Shown: positions 31,012-39,655 of the stretch, in pieces | Layout of the letters: each line of letters starts with the position of its first letter | Position numbering within the stretch: the stretch's first letter is position 1 | NCBI RefSeq assembly: GCF_014201905.1 | Contig: NZ_JACHFM010000001.1 | Span: 546,994-610,993 of the forward strand | Direction: 5' to 3' | Source: Amaricoccus macauensis | Lineage (GTDB): Bacteria > Pseudomonadota > Alphaproteobacteria > Rhodobacterales > Rhodobacteraceae | DNA length: 64,000 nucleotides | The notes under the pieces: generated by a model | What the model saw: the letters and a program-made list of their open reading frames with translations, nothing else | What the model was told of the DNA's origin: nothing | Database searches by the model: none | Program-made: the position numbers and the translations under genes

Positions 31012-31320
31012 TCATCCCGCGAGGGCCGCCAGCCGCGCGGCGAGACCGTCGCCCGCCACCCGCAGGCGCTTCACCCGGGCGCGCTCGCCCGCGATGAGCG
31101 TCACGGCGGAGCGCGGCACGGCAAGGGACTTCGCGAGGAACGCCACGAGCGCGTCGTTCGCCGCCCCCTCGACCGGCGGCGCCGCGACGCGGACCTTGAG
31201 AACCGGGTGGCCGTCCCAGTCGGCGATCCCCTCGACCTTCGCCGCCCCGCCGCGCGGGGTCAGTCGCACGGCAAGCTCGACGCCGTCCGAAGTCTCGCGC
31301 CAGGGCAGACCGTCGCTCAT
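31012..31320 (-). CDS. DUF167 (UPF0235/YggU) family protein
   Basis: A 102-residue protein of the YggU fold with the family core VRLTPRGGAAKVEG and VRVAAPPVEGAANDALVAFL. Function is unknown. The Met at 31320 was chosen because its ATG overlaps the stop of the methyltransferase gene (ATGA); the longer frame from 31419 is a shadow. Its place inside the one-carbon cluster may be incidental. Confidence 0.88.
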   Translation of the reverse strand: MSDGLPWRETSDGVELAVRLTPRGGAAKVEGIADWDGHPVLKVRVAAPPVEGAANDALVAFLAKSLAVPRSAVTLIAGERARVKRLRVAGDGLAARLAALAG

Positions 31321-32246
31321 CCCCGGCGTCTCCGGCCCTCGCGGCGGCCGCGGGCGCCGGGTTCGGTTTCGCCTTCGGCCAGCGGCGGCTTGTTGGCGGC
31401 GATCCACGCGGATCCCCACGGGTCGGCGTTGATGAGCAGGTTCGCGGCGCGGATCGCCTCCATCTCCTGCGGGCGGACCGGGTTCATGATGGCGGAGGTC
31501 ATGCCCGAGGCGATTGCCATGGGCAGGAAGGCGGCGTTGATGCCATGGCGGTTCGGCAGGCCGAAGGAAATGTTCGAGGCGCCGCAGGTGGTGTTGACGC
31601 CAAGCTCCTCGCGCAGGCGCCGCACGAGGGCGAAGACCTGCAACCCGGCGGTCGCCATGGCGCCGACCGGCATCACCAGCGGATCGACGATAATGTCATG
31701 CGCCGGAATGCCGAAGTCGGCGGCGCGCTCGACGATCTTCTTCGCCACCGCGAAGCGCACGTCCGGATCCTCGGAGATGCCGGTGTCGTCGTTGGAAATC
31801 GCCACCACGGGGACGTTGTATTTCTTCACCAGCGGCAGGACGCGCTCCAGCCGTTCCTCCTCGCCGGTGACGGAGTTGAGGAGCGGCCGACCGTGGGCGG
31901 CCTCGAGGCCGGCCTCAAGGGCGCCCGGGACACTCGAGTCGATGGAAAGCGGAACATCGACAAGAGCTTGCACGAGGTCGATCATCTGCCGCATCAGCGG
32001 CGGTTCGGTCTCGTTCGGGTTGGGGTTGGAGTTGTAGACCACGCCCGCGTTCACATCGAGCATGGTGGCGCCGCAGGCGACCTGTTCGAGGGCGTCCTTC
32101 TCGACGGTGGAGAAGTCGCCGGCCTCGAGCTCGGCGGCGAGCTTCTTGCGGCCGGTGGGGTTGATGCGTTCGCCGATCACGCAGAACGGCTGATCGAAGC
32201 CGATGACGACAGTCCGGGTGCGGGATTCGACGACGGTGCGGGTCAT
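31317..32246 (-). CDS. Methyltetrahydrofolate:corrinoid methyltransferase (pterin-binding family)
   Basis: A 309-residue TIM-barrel protein of the pterin-binding (DHPS/MeTr) family, with FCVIGERINPTGRKKL at the start, TMLDVNAGVVY and PLSIDSSVPGALEAGL. It is shorter than, and lacks the other modules of, MetH. The likely reaction is transfer of a methyl group between a corrinoid protein and tetrahydrofolate. Downstream, an Arg/Gly-rich tail (RGRREGRRRRG) follows the barrel. It overlaps genes on both sides by four bases, showing tight operon structure. Confidence 0.88.
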   Translation of the reverse strand: MTRTVVESRTRTVVIGFDQPFCVIGERINPTGRKKLAAELEAGDFSTVEKDALEQVACGATMLDVNAGVVYNSNPNPNETEPPLMRQMIDLVQALVDVPLSIDSSVPGALEAGLEAAHGRPLLNSVTGEEERLERVLPLVKKYNVPVVAISNDDTGISEDPDVRFAVAKKIVERAADFGIPAHDIIVDPLVMPVGAMATAGLQVFALVRRLREELGVNTTCGASNISFGLPNRHGINAAFLPMAIASGMTSAIMNPVRPQEMEAIRAANLLINADPWGSAWIAANKPPLAEGETEPGARGRREGRRRRG

Positions 32247-32893
32247 GGTGTGAGCGTCTCGAGGTAGGCCCAGAGGGCGGGGGCGGTGAAGTCGGGGATC
32301 GCCTCGTGGGCGCCCGCACCGGTCAGCTCGTCACGGGTGAGGCCGGACATGATGCCGAAGACGTGGGCGCCCGAGGCGCGGGCGGCGCGCAGGCCGGAGC
32401 GGGAGTCCTCGAAGGCGACCGAGCGCGACGGCGTGACGCCGAGGCGGCGCATCGCCTCCTGGTAGGGGTCGGGGTAGGGTTTTGCCCGGGCGCACTCGTC
32501 GCCGAGGATGACGGTCGGCAGGCGGTGCGCGAGGCTGGTCGCCGCGAGCATTGCGGCGGCGTTGTCGCGCGGCGCGTTGGTGACGACCGCGACGCCCGCG
32601 TCCTGTGCCTCGGCCCAGTCGAGGAGTTCGTGGATGCCGGGGATCGGGTCGACGCTGTCGGCGAGGCGCTCGCGGAACATCGCTTCCTTGCGGTCGAGGA
32701 TGCTGATGTCCTCGCCCGGGAACATCCGCTCCAGCAGGTCGGGGTTGTGCAGGCCCATGATCGAGGTGCGGTATTCCTCGATCGTAAGCTCCCGCCCGCG
32801 CTCGGCGAGAAGGTCGGCGAAGGCGGCGTGGTGCAGGGGGTCGCTGTCGACGAGGGTGCCGTCGAGGTCGAAGAGCAGGGCGATGCGGGTCAA
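32243..32893 (-). CDS. HAD-family hydrolase (phosphatase/phosphoglucomutase-like)
   Basis: A 216-residue HAD protein with motif I LLFDLDGTLVDSD, motif II VVTNAPR, the Lys in ARAKPYPDPY and motif IV FEDSRSGLRAA. A helical cap (about residues 18-85) marks it as subfamily IA, like phosphoglycolate phosphatase or beta-phosphoglucomutase. The substrate is unknown. It overlaps the methyltransferase by four bases but no link to one-carbon metabolism is evident. Confidence 0.88.
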   Translation of the reverse strand: MTRIALLFDLDGTLVDSDPLHHAAFADLLAERGRELTIEEYRTSIMGLHNPDLLERMFPGEDISILDRKEAMFRERLADSVDPIPGIHELLDWAEAQDAGVAVVTNAPRDNAAAMLAATSLAHRLPTVILGDECARAKPYPDPYQEAMRRLGVTPSRSVAFEDSRSGLRAARASGAHVFGIMSGLTRDELTGAGAHEAIPDFTAPALWAYLETLTP

Positions 32894-32987
32894 GCGTGGT
32901 CCTCCTGCTTGCCGTGGCGCGCGCGAAGGGCGGCGCCGGGGCTGTCGCGACGATCTAGCCGGAGGTCCGGGGGGCTGGGAAGCCGGA

Positions 32988-33902
32988 TCAGGCCCGGCGG
33001 CGGGCGGCGGGGCGGGCGTTCGACACCCAGTCGGTGGTGGCGCCGATGCCGCCGAGCGGGAAGAAGTGCACGCGCTCGACCGGGAAATCCGGGTTCGCCG
33101 CCTTGTGGCGGGCGAGGTCCGCGAGGATCTCGGCGGGCTCGAACGGCAGCATCAGCTTCGTGAGGTCGGCGGCGCGGCGCTGGAGCACGCGCAGCGACGG
33201 ACCGACGCCGCACATCATGGCGTACTTCAGCATGGTCTGGAGCTTCGCCGGGCCGGCGATGCCGATGTGGACGGGGAGCGTCAGGCCCGCGGCCCGCATC
33301 CGGTCGGTCCAGTCGATGATCGGCGCGGCCTCGAAGGCGAACTGGGTGACGATCGCCATGCGGGCGTCCGTCTCGCGCTGGAAGGCGTCCTTGCGGGCGA
33401 GCGCCGCCATGACGTTCGCCTCGCCGCCGTTGGGGTCGATGTCGCGGTTGCCTTCCGGGTGGCCGGCGACGTGCAGGCGGGTGAAGCCGGCGCGGTCGAA
33501 GAGGCCGGTCTCGAGGAGTTGCATCGCCTCGTGGAACGCGCCCGAGGGCCGGTCCATGCCGCCGGCGAGCACGAGCGCCCGGGTGACGCCCACGTCGGCA
33601 TAGGCGGCGATGCGGCGCGCGAGCTCGGCCCGGTCGGCGATGCCGCGGGCCGGGAAGTGCGGCATGACGGCGAAGCCCTCGTCCGTCAGGCGGCGGGCGG
33701 TGGCGAGCATGTCCGCCATCGGCGTGCCGTCGATGTGGGCGAGATAGACGCGGGTCCCGGCGGGCAGGATCGCGCGGAAGTCGGCGATCTGCGACGCGGT
33801 GCGCGGCATGACCTCGATGGAGAAGTCCTCGATGAAGCCCGCCACGGCCAGCGGCGCGGCGGGCGCAGGTTTCCGGCGGACGAAATCGAGAATGCTCGCC
33901 AT
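32988..33902 (-). CDS. Methylenetetrahydrofolate reductase-family protein (MetF paralogue)
   Basis: A 304-residue TIM-barrel protein related to MTHFR but clearly divergent from the metF product at 34356. Recognisable parts are DFSIEVMPRTASQIADF, ALVLAGGMDRPSGAF, VAGHPEGNRDIDPNGGEANV, TQFAFEA and LPVHIGIAGPAKLQTML. It probably binds a folate and FAD. Linkage with the corrinoid methyltransferase and activase suggests oxidation of methyl-H4folate derived from demethylation. The virulence-factor family gene lies 21 bases upstream. Confidence 0.82.
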   Translation of the reverse strand: MASILDFVRRKPAPAAPLAVAGFIEDFSIEVMPRTASQIADFRAILPAGTRVYLAHIDGTPMADMLATARRLTDEGFAVMPHFPARGIADRAELARRIAAYADVGVTRALVLAGGMDRPSGAFHEAMQLLETGLFDRAGFTRLHVAGHPEGNRDIDPNGGEANVMAALARKDAFQRETDARMAIVTQFAFEAAPIIDWTDRMRAAGLTLPVHIGIAGPAKLQTMLKYAMMCGVGPSLRVLQRRAADLTKLMLPFEPAEILADLARHKAANPDFPVERVHFFPLGGIGATTDWVSNARPAARRRA

Positions 33903-33923
33903 CGAGAACTCCGAAGCGGTGTG

Positions 33924-34232
33924 TCAGGTGCGGGGCGTGGCCCAGCCGTCGTTCTGGATCAGGGCCTTGATCACGTCCTGACTAAACTCTGCTTCGAGCC
34001 GGTCCGCTTCGCCGGAAGCGACATCTGCCGCGTCACCTTCGACAAGGTAGGGCTCTCCCTTGCGCCATTCGGCGAGGTAGGCATCCGAGTCGCTGGCGCC
34101 CGCGCGCATGGCGCAGCGGTCGATGGCGGTCTCGAAGCGCTCGGTCAGCGGCACCTTCGCGGCGCGCCGGCCAGCGCCGACAATGACTTGCGCGGGTATG
34201 TCGCGCCAGTAGACGATGGTTACCTCGGGCAT
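33924..34232 (-). CDS. Virulence-factor family protein (PF13769-like)
   Basis: A 102-residue protein beginning MPEVTIVYWRDIPAQVIVGA, a family found beside MTHFR-like and corrinoid methyltransferase genes in alphaproteobacteria. Despite its label, no virulence role is known. It has no signal peptide or membrane segment and is acidic towards the C-terminus. It is the first gene of the minus-strand one-carbon operon, divergent from metF. Confidence 0.75.
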   Translation of the reverse strand: MPEVTIVYWRDIPAQVIVGAGRRAAKVPLTERFETAIDRCAMRAGASDSDAYLAEWRKGEPYLVEGDAADVASGEADRLEAEFSQDVIKALIQNDGWATPRT

Positions 34233-34355
34233 CCCACCCCTCCCCGGTCGGTGTCCCGGCAGGCGCCGGGGCGTCCCGAGTTAGGCGTTGCCGGAGGCGA
34301 ATTCCAGATGTATTCTTCGAGCCGCAAACTTCATTGTCGGTATGGACCGGTGCAC

Positions 34356-35246
34356 ATGGCGAACACGAGCAAGGCTCTTCCGAGCCTGTCTTTCGAATTC
34401 TTTCCTCCGCATACTCCCGAGGGCAGCCTGAGGCTGTGGCGATCCGTCGAGCGGCTGGCGCCGCTGGCGCCGCAATATGTGTCGGTGACCTATGGTGCAG
34501 GCGGCACCACGCGGGACCGCACCAACGTCGCGATCCAGACGATCATCGAGCGGGCGCGGCTCAATGTCGCGGGGCATCTCACCTGTGTCGGCGCGACGCG
34601 GGAGGAGACGCTGGACGTGGCGCGGGGCTACGCGCGGATGGGCGTGCGACGCATCGTGGCGCTTCGGGGCGATCCGCCCAAGGGCGAGACGACGTTCACG
34701 CCGCATCCCGATGGCTTCGCGTCCGCGGCGGAGCTCGTCGAGGGACTGAAGACGGTCGGCGACTTCGAGATCGCGGTTGGCGCCTACCCGGAGGCGCATC
34801 CCGAGGCGGTGAGCCTGTCGGCGGACATCGACAATCTCAAGCGCAAGATCGACGCCGGCGGGTCGGCGGCGATCACCCAGTTCTTCTTCGACAACGACGT
34901 CTTCCTGCGCTTCCGCGACGCCTGCGCGCGGGCGGGGATTTCGGCGCCGATCGTGCCGGGCATCCTGCCGGTGGAGAATTTCGGCAAGATGCTGAACTTC
35001 GCCGCGCGCTGTGGCGCTTCGGTGCCGGGCTGGATGCACAAGGCCTTCGGCAACGCCGAGACGCCGGAGGCTGCGTATCTGCTGTCGGTCGCGATCGCGT
35101 CGGAGCAGTGCACCGGGCTCGCGGCCGAGGGGGTCGGGCATCTGCATCTCTACACGCTGAACAATCCCGATCTCGCCTATGACGTCTGCCGGGCGATCGG
35201 CTATGTCGCGGCACCGCTCGCGGTCGCGGAGAGCGGCGCGGCCTGA
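34356..35246 (+). CDS. metF: 5,10-Methylenetetrahydrofolate reductase
   Basis: A 296-residue flavoprotein interconverting methylene- and methyl-tetrahydrofolate. Motifs: SFEFFPPHTPEG (catalytic Glu), QYVSVTYGAGGTTRD, GHLTCVGATREETL, RRIVALRGDPPKG and AITQFFFDNDVFLRF. The ATG at 34356 gives the usual N-terminus; in-frame starts at 34350 and 34308 are possible, the latter with a GGAGG but an atypical protein start. It diverges from the MTHFR-paralogue/methyltransferase operon, so it could serve both methionine synthesis and methyl-group oxidation. Confidence 0.95.
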   Translation: MANTSKALPSLSFEFFPPHTPEGSLRLWRSVERLAPLAPQYVSVTYGAGGTTRDRTNVAIQTIIERARLNVAGHLTCVGATREETLDVARGYARMGVRRIVALRGDPPKGETTFTPHPDGFASAAELVEGLKTVGDFEIAVGAYPEAHPEAVSLSADIDNLKRKIDAGGSAAITQFFFDNDVFLRFRDACARAGISAPIVPGILPVENFGKMLNFAARCGASVPGWMHKAFGNAETPEAAYLLSVAIASEQCTGLAAEGVGHLHLYTLNNPDLAYDVCRAIGYVAAPLAVAESGAA

Positions 35247-35324
35247 GCGCCGCGGGCGCCCGGGGGGCGCTGGCGGGTGGCACCCGGTCGCGGGCTGGCC
35301 TAAGGTCGGCGCCGCGAGACGGGG

Positions 35325-36077
35325 ATGCCGATGGACGAAGCGGTTTACGATCATGTGGCCGGTCAGCCGGGGAGCCGGGTGCTGCTCCTCTGCGACCATG
35401 CGAGCAACGCGGTGCCCTCGCTCATCGAGGGCGGGCTCGGGTTGTCCGAGGCCGAGATGGGCCGGCACATTGCCTATGACATCGGCGCGCGCGGCCTGAC
35501 GCTCGGGCTCGCCCGGCGGCTCGGCGCGGAGGCGCTGCTCACCCGGTTCTCGCGGCTGGTGATCGACCCGAACCGGGGCGAGGACGACCCGACGCTGGTG
35601 ATGCGGCTCTACGACGGCACGGTGGTGCCCGGGAACCGCCATCCCACGGCGGCGGAGGTGGAGCGGCGACTGACGCGGCTGCACCGGCCCTATCATGACG
35701 CGGTCGATGCCGCCCTCGACCGGGTGATCGCGGGCGGGCAAACCCCGGCGATCGTCTCGATCCACTCCTTTACCCCGCAGCTCAAGGGCCGGCCGCCGCG
35801 GCCCTGGCAGGTCGGCATCCTCTGGCACCGGGACGGGCGGCTGGCGCGGCCGCTGATGGCGAGGCTCAGGGCCGAGGGGCTTTGCGTCGGGGACAATGAG
35901 CCCTATTCCGGCGAGCTCGAGGGCGACACGCTGAGCCGGCATGGAACCAAGCGCGAGTTGCCCCATGTGCTGATCGAGGTCCGGCAGGACCTGATCGCGA
36001 CGCCCGAGGGCGAAGAGGCCTGGGCGGCGCGGCTGGCGCCGGTCATTGGCGAGGTGATTGCGGAGGCGGGACCATGA
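35325..36077 (+). CDS. N-formylglutamate amidohydrolase family protein
   Basis: A 250-residue zinc hydrolase of the HutG-like FGase family, with the N-terminal metal motif LLLCDHASNAVP, then FSRLVIDPNRG and HVLIEVRQDLI. Family members hydrolyse N-formylglutamate to formate and glutamate in histidine breakdown. No hut genes are near, so the substrate may differ. A second ATG six bases on (35331) has better spacing to GGGG. Its stop overlaps the next gene by four bases. Confidence 0.87.
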   Translation: MPMDEAVYDHVAGQPGSRVLLLCDHASNAVPSLIEGGLGLSEAEMGRHIAYDIGARGLTLGLARRLGAEALLTRFSRLVIDPNRGEDDPTLVMRLYDGTVVPGNRHPTAAEVERRLTRLHRPYHDAVDAALDRVIAGGQTPAIVSIHSFTPQLKGRPPRPWQVGILWHRDGRLARPLMARLRAEGLCVGDNEPYSGELEGDTLSRHGTKRELPHVLIEVRQDLIATPEGEEAWAARLAPVIGEVIAEAGP

Positions 36078-36364
36078 GCGACAAGACCGAGGCGGAGCTG
36101 CGGACCGAGCTGGAGGCGGCGGCGTTCCGGGCGCTGCGCGACCATCTGCGAACGCACCCGGAGGTGCAGAACATCGACCTGATGGAGCTGGCCGGGTTCT
36201 GCCGCAACTGCCTGTCGCGCTGGTATCAGGAAGCGGCGGCGGAGCGCGGCGTCGGGATCGACAAGGCCGAGGCGCGCGAGATCGTGTACGGCATGCCCTA
36301 TGACGAGTGGGTGGCGCGCCATCAGGAGGGGCCGAAGCGGTCGCTGCCGCCGGCGAGCGCTTGA
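36074..36364 (+). CDS. DUF1244 family protein
   Basis: A 96-residue, mostly helical protein with the family core IDLMELAGFCRNCLSRWYQEAA and YGMPYDEWVARHQ. The conserved CRNC pair could bind a metal. Function is unknown. It overlaps the genes on both sides (ATGA before, TTGA after), so the three genes should be translated together. Confidence 0.9.
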   Translation: MSDKTEAELRTELEAAAFRALRDHLRTHPEVQNIDLMELAGFCRNCLSRWYQEAAAERGVGIDKAEAREIVYGMPYDEWVARHQEGPKRSLPPASA

Positions 36365-36777
36365 GGCAGACGAGCTTCAGCGTCACCACAGCCGGCGCCG
36401 GGCTGGTCGAGATCACCGACGAGGTGGCGGACTGGGTGAGCGAGGGTGGCGAGGACGGGCTGCTGACCCTCTTCGTGCGGCACACGTCGTGCTCGCTCAT
36501 CATTCAGGAGAACGCCGACCCCTCGGCGCGGCGCGACCTCGAGACCTTCCTCGCGCGGCTGGTGCCGCCTGCGGACGATCCGTCGCAGCGCTGGATGACG
36601 CACCGGAGCGAGGGGCCGGACGACATGCCCGCGCACATCAAGGCCGCGCTCCTGCCCGTGGCGCTGACGATACCGGTGGCGGCGGGGCGGATGCTGCTTG
36701 GCACCTGGCAGGGGCTCTGGCTCTGGGAGCATCGGAGCCGGCCGCATCGGCGCAGCATTGTGGCGCACCTCGGCTGA
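36361..36777 (+). CDS. YjbQ/UPF0047 family protein, TTG start
   Basis: A 138-residue protein with the YjbQ signature (DGLLTLFVRHTSCSLIIQEN, then TWQGLWLWEHR). Members show weak thiamin-phosphate synthase activity in vitro; the true role is unclear. The TTG at 36361 overlaps the TGA of the DUF1244 gene and gives the family's usual length and N-terminus (LRQTSFSV). The longer frame from 36307 lies within the upstream gene. There is no separate ribosome site, so translation probably depends on the upstream gene. Confidence 0.88.
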   Translation: MRQTSFSVTTAGAGLVEITDEVADWVSEGGEDGLLTLFVRHTSCSLIIQENADPSARRDLETFLARLVPPADDPSQRWMTHRSEGPDDMPAHIKAALLPVALTIPVAAGRMLLGTWQGLWLWEHRSRPHRRSIVAHLG

Positions 36778-36812
36778 GGCGCGCCACGCAGTCTCGAATC
36801 TTCAGGGAGAGG

Positions 36813-36830
36813 CTGGCGCCGGGGCGCCAG
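36813..36830. other. Hairpin between convergent yjbQ-like and ialB-like genes
   Basis: CTGGCGCC-GG-GGCGCCAG, an uninterrupted dyad. It has no T-run on either side, so termination is only possible, not shown. Confidence 0.4.
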
Positions 36831-36843
36831 CGGCAGGCCGCGC

Positions 36844-37620
36844 TCAGTTGCGCGGCAGCAGGTTCGGCAGCGGCTTTGCCGGCGCGGCCGGGGCCGAGCG
36901 GTCGGCGGGCGCGGCACCTGCCGGCGACGGCGGGGTTTCGAGCGAGTCGAACGCGGCGGTGAAGCCCTTGAGCGACACCGCGAGGCTGACGGGCTCCTCG
37001 GGGCGGTTCACGGAAACCAGCGAGAGCGTGACGGAGTTGCCGCGCTTCAGCGAGTCGATCGACTGCTGCGACAGGCCGAAGCGGGAGAAGCAGCCGACCT
37101 GGCTGCACCACGCGAACGGATAGGACCGCTTCTCGCCGCCATCGACCTGCAGGACGACGCCGGTGGTGAGCAGCGTGCCGAGCGGGCTCACGACGGTGGC
37201 GCCAGCGGCGGCCTCGGCGGAGGCCGGGAGCTTCAGAAGGCTCACCTCGGCGACCGGATTCTTGTCCTGATCGAGCGCGAGCTGGTAGAGGAAGCAGTCG
37301 TTGCCCTCCGGCGCGCAGCGCACCTGCCAGTCACCGAACGTCTCCTTGACGATCTCCATCGGCTCCTGCTGCGCGGGGTTGCCCGCGGCGGCATCGGGCG
37401 CCGGTGCTCCGGGAGCGGCCGGAGCGGTGGCCTCGGGCGTCTCAGGGGCCGCCGGCGTCGTCGGGGACGCGGGCGTTGCGCCGGGCGCGGGCGTTGCGGG
37501 CGCCTCGGCGGCCGGGGCGGGCGCTTCCTGCGCGAAGGCGGGCACCATGACCGTGAGGGCTAGCGCGCTCAGGGCTATTCCGGCCGAAGCGGCAATCAGG
37601 TGAGGGCGGAGGATCTGCAT
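36844..37620 (-). CDS. Invasion-associated locus B (IalB) family protein, secreted
   Basis: A 258-residue secreted protein. A signal peptide (cleavage after AFA) is followed by an Ala/Pro/Thr-rich low-complexity stretch (about residues 32-85) and the IalB domain (ETFGDWQVRCAPEGNDCFLY onward). Two Cys pairs (RCAPEGNDC and WCSQVGC) fit periplasmic disulfides. The family occurs throughout alphaproteobacteria; in Bartonella it aids erythrocyte invasion, but in free-living species its role is unknown. The Met at 37620 gives the signal peptide directly. A minus-strand TTGACA lies about 60 bases upstream. Confidence 0.87.
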   Translation of the reverse strand: MQILRPHLIAASAGIALSALALTVMVPAFAQEAPAPAAEAPATPAPGATPASPTTPAAPETPEATAPAAPGAPAPDAAAGNPAQQEPMEIVKETFGDWQVRCAPEGNDCFLYQLALDQDKNPVAEVSLLKLPASAEAAAGATVVSPLGTLLTTGVVLQVDGGEKRSYPFAWCSQVGCFSRFGLSQQSIDSLKRGNSVTLSLVSVNRPEEPVSLAVSLKGFTAAFDSLETPPSPAGAAPADRSAPAAPAKPLPNLLPRN

Positions 37621-37999
37621 CGGCTGCTCGCATCCTTCTCTGTGCGTGGGGGCCGGAGTTGCATTCCCGGCGGCGCGTGTCAACGGCCCGGGGCCGGACT
37701 GGTGAGGAAGTGAACTTTGGTCGGTAGTCTTGAGAATGCGTAAAAGGGGCGCCGGGGGGCACCCCTCTTCCCGCTTCTGCGGCTTCCCTGTCGGACTGGC
37801 CCGCGAAATGGCCAAACGAACTGGACGGACGCTACGCCCGCGATGCAATCCGCGTCAAGCGGGGCTGCCAAGTGCCGCGCGTAAAATAAGAATGCGGGTG
37901 GGAAAAGGCCGCGGAGCCGAGGCTCCGCGGCAAGTCTCACCGAGGAAAGACGCGCCATGCCGACCGCAGGAGAGCAGACACCCGCGACAGGGCGTGTCG
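37621..37999. other. Intergenic region between ialB-like and HerA-like genes
   Basis: Divergent upstream regions of both genes. TTGACA at 37678-37683 (minus) may be the -35 of the IalB gene. No small gene is supported. The frame opened at 37957 upstream of the HerA-like gene is treated as an extension across its promoter. Confidence 0.45.
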
Positions 38000-38027
38000 T
38001 TGCACTCTTGGGGACAATCATTAATAT
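38000..38027 (+). promoter_or_regulatory. Sigma70-type promoter of the HerA-like gene
   Basis: TTGCAC (38000-38005), 16-base spacer and TAATAT (38022-38027). A start site near 38034 lies 28 bases before the ATG at 38062 and supports that start over 37957. Confidence 0.65.
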
Positions 38028-38061
38028 CCCGTCGATTTCGGAGCATGCGGGGACGCGACCA

Positions 38062-39588
38062 ATGGCCGACGACGGCATTCTGGTGGGAGGCGGCGGCAAG
38101 GACTATGCCGAGCCGAAAGACCTCCTCCTCCGCTACGGCAACCGGCACGGGCTGGTGACCGGCGCGACGGGCACCGGCAAGACGGTGACCTTGCAGATAC
38201 TGGCCGAGGGCCTGTCGGCCGCCGGGGTGCCGGTGGTGATCCAGGACGTCAAGGGTGATATCTCCGGGCTCTCCCGGCCCGGCGATCCGAACGGCAAGGC
38301 CGACGAGGCGCTGCACAAGCGGGCGGCGCAGATCGGCATGACCGATTTCGCGTACAGGCAGTACCCGGTGGTGTTCTGGGATCTGTTCGGCAAGGACGGC
38401 CATCCGGTGCGCGCCACGGTGAGCGAGATGGGGCCGCTGCTTCTCGCCCGGATGATGGAGCTTTCCGAGGCTCAGGAGGGGGTGCTCAACATCGCCTTCC
38501 GGGTTGCCGATGACCAGGGCCTGCTGCTGCTCGACCTGAAGGATCTGCAGGCTCTGCTGATCTGGCTGTCGGAGAATGCGGCGACGGTCGGCAAGACCTA
38601 TGGCAACATCGCCGCCGCCTCGGTCGGGGCGATCCAGCGGGCGCTGCTGGTGCTGGAGAACCAGGGGGCGGCGGCCTTCCTCGGAGAGCCGGCGCTGGAG
38701 CTGAAGGACCTGATCGCGACCGACGGCGGCATGGGGCGGATCAACGTCCTGATGTCGGACAAGCTGATGCAGTCGCCCCGGCTCTACGCGATGTTCCTGC
38801 TCTGGCTCATGTCGGAGCTGTTCGAGCAGCTGCCGGAGGTGGGCGACCCGGACAAGCCGGTGCTGGTCTTCTTCTTCGACGAGGCGCACCTGCTCTTCAA
38901 CGATTCGCCCAAGGCGTTGGTGGACAAGGTGGTGCAGGTGGTCCGCCTCATCCGCTCGAAAGGGGTGGGCGTCTATTTCTGCACCCAGAATCCGGACGAC
39001 GTGCCGGGCGACGTGCTGGCGCAGCTCGGCAACCGGGTGCAGCACGCGCTGCGCGCGTTCACGCCGCGCGACGCGAAGGCGCTGAAGCAGGCGGCAGAGA
39101 CGTTCCGGCCGAACCCGGAGTTCGACACCGAGACGGCGATCCGCGAGGTCGGCACCGGTGAGGCCGTGGTGTCGCTGCTCGAGGCCAAGGGCGTGCCGGC
39201 GATGGTGAGCCGCACGCTGATCCGCCCGCCCGAGTCGCGCATGGGCGCGATCAGCGCGGCGGAGCGGGCCGAGACGGTGGCCGGCTCGCCGGTCGCGGGC
39301 AAGTACGACACGGTGGTGGATCGCGAGTCGGCGCAGGAGCTGCTGGCGGCGCGGGCGGAGAAGGCGGCGAAGGAAGCCGCCATGGCCGAGGACATGCTGA
39401 AGCAGGCGAGCGCGCGCGATGCCGAGCTGAAGCAGGCGCGCCGCTATGAGCCGGCGCGGCGCACCAGCACGCGCGAGGAGCCGTCGCTGACCTCGGTGAT
39501 CACCCGGGCGGCGGTGAAGCAGCTCTCGACACGGCAGGGTCAGGCGCTGGTCCGGGGCATCCTCGGGAGCCTCTTCAAGGGGCGCTGA
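38062..39588 (+). CDS. HerA-like ATPase (DUF853)
   Basis: A 508-residue hexameric-type ATPase of the HerA/FtsK superfamily. Walker A is [10 protein letters not shown] (about residue 38), followed by [12 protein letters not shown]; Walker B is [13 protein letters not shown]. The C-terminal region is charged and helical (about 430-508). DUF853 proteins are widely conserved but uncharacterised; DNA translocation is inferred from HerA. The ATG at 38062 ([12 protein letters not shown]) matches the family start, although the ATG at 37957 has a nearer GAGGAAA. Confidence 0.9.
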   Translation: MADDGILVGGGGKDYAEPKDLLLRYGNRHGLVTGATGTGKTVTLQILAEGLSAAGVPVVIQDVKGDISGLSRPGDPNGKADEALHKRAAQIGMTDFAYRQYPVVFWDLFGKDGHPVRATVSEMGPLLLARMMELSEAQEGVLNIAFRVADDQGLLLLDLKDLQALLIWLSENAATVGKTYGNIAAASVGAIQRALLVLENQGAAAFLGEPALELKDLIATDGGMGRINVLMSDKLMQSPRLYAMFLLWLMSELFEQLPEVGDPDKPVLVFFFDEAHLLFNDSPKALVDKVVQVVRLIRSKGVGVYFCTQNPDDVPGDVLAQLGNRVQHALRAFTPRDAKALKQAAETFRPNPEFDTETAIREVGTGEAVVSLLEAKGVPAMVSRTLIRPPESRMGAISAAERAETVAGSPVAGKYDTVVDRESAQELLAARAEKAAKEAAMAEDMLKQASARDAELKQARRYEPARRTSTREEPSLTSVITRAAVKQLSTRQGQALVRGILGSLFKGR

Positions 39589-39599
39589 GCGCGCCCCCT

Positions 39600-39655
39600 G
39601 CCCTATTCGTCGCCGGGGCGGGACGCTCGAGCCTCCCGCCCTATTCGTCGCCGGG
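39600..39655. repeat. 18-base direct repeat duplicating the end of the DUF1028 gene
   Basis: GCCCTATTCGTCGCCGGG occurs exactly at 39600-39617 and 39638-39655. The second copy holds the last codons and stop of the minus-strand DUF1028 gene. The first copy lies in the gap to the convergent HerA-like gene. Confidence 0.9.

Noticed and set aside
37957..38061. N-terminal extension of the HerA-like protein
   Set aside because: It would translate across a good -35/-10 promoter and is absent from the family's usual N-terminus, despite a nearby GAGGAAA.
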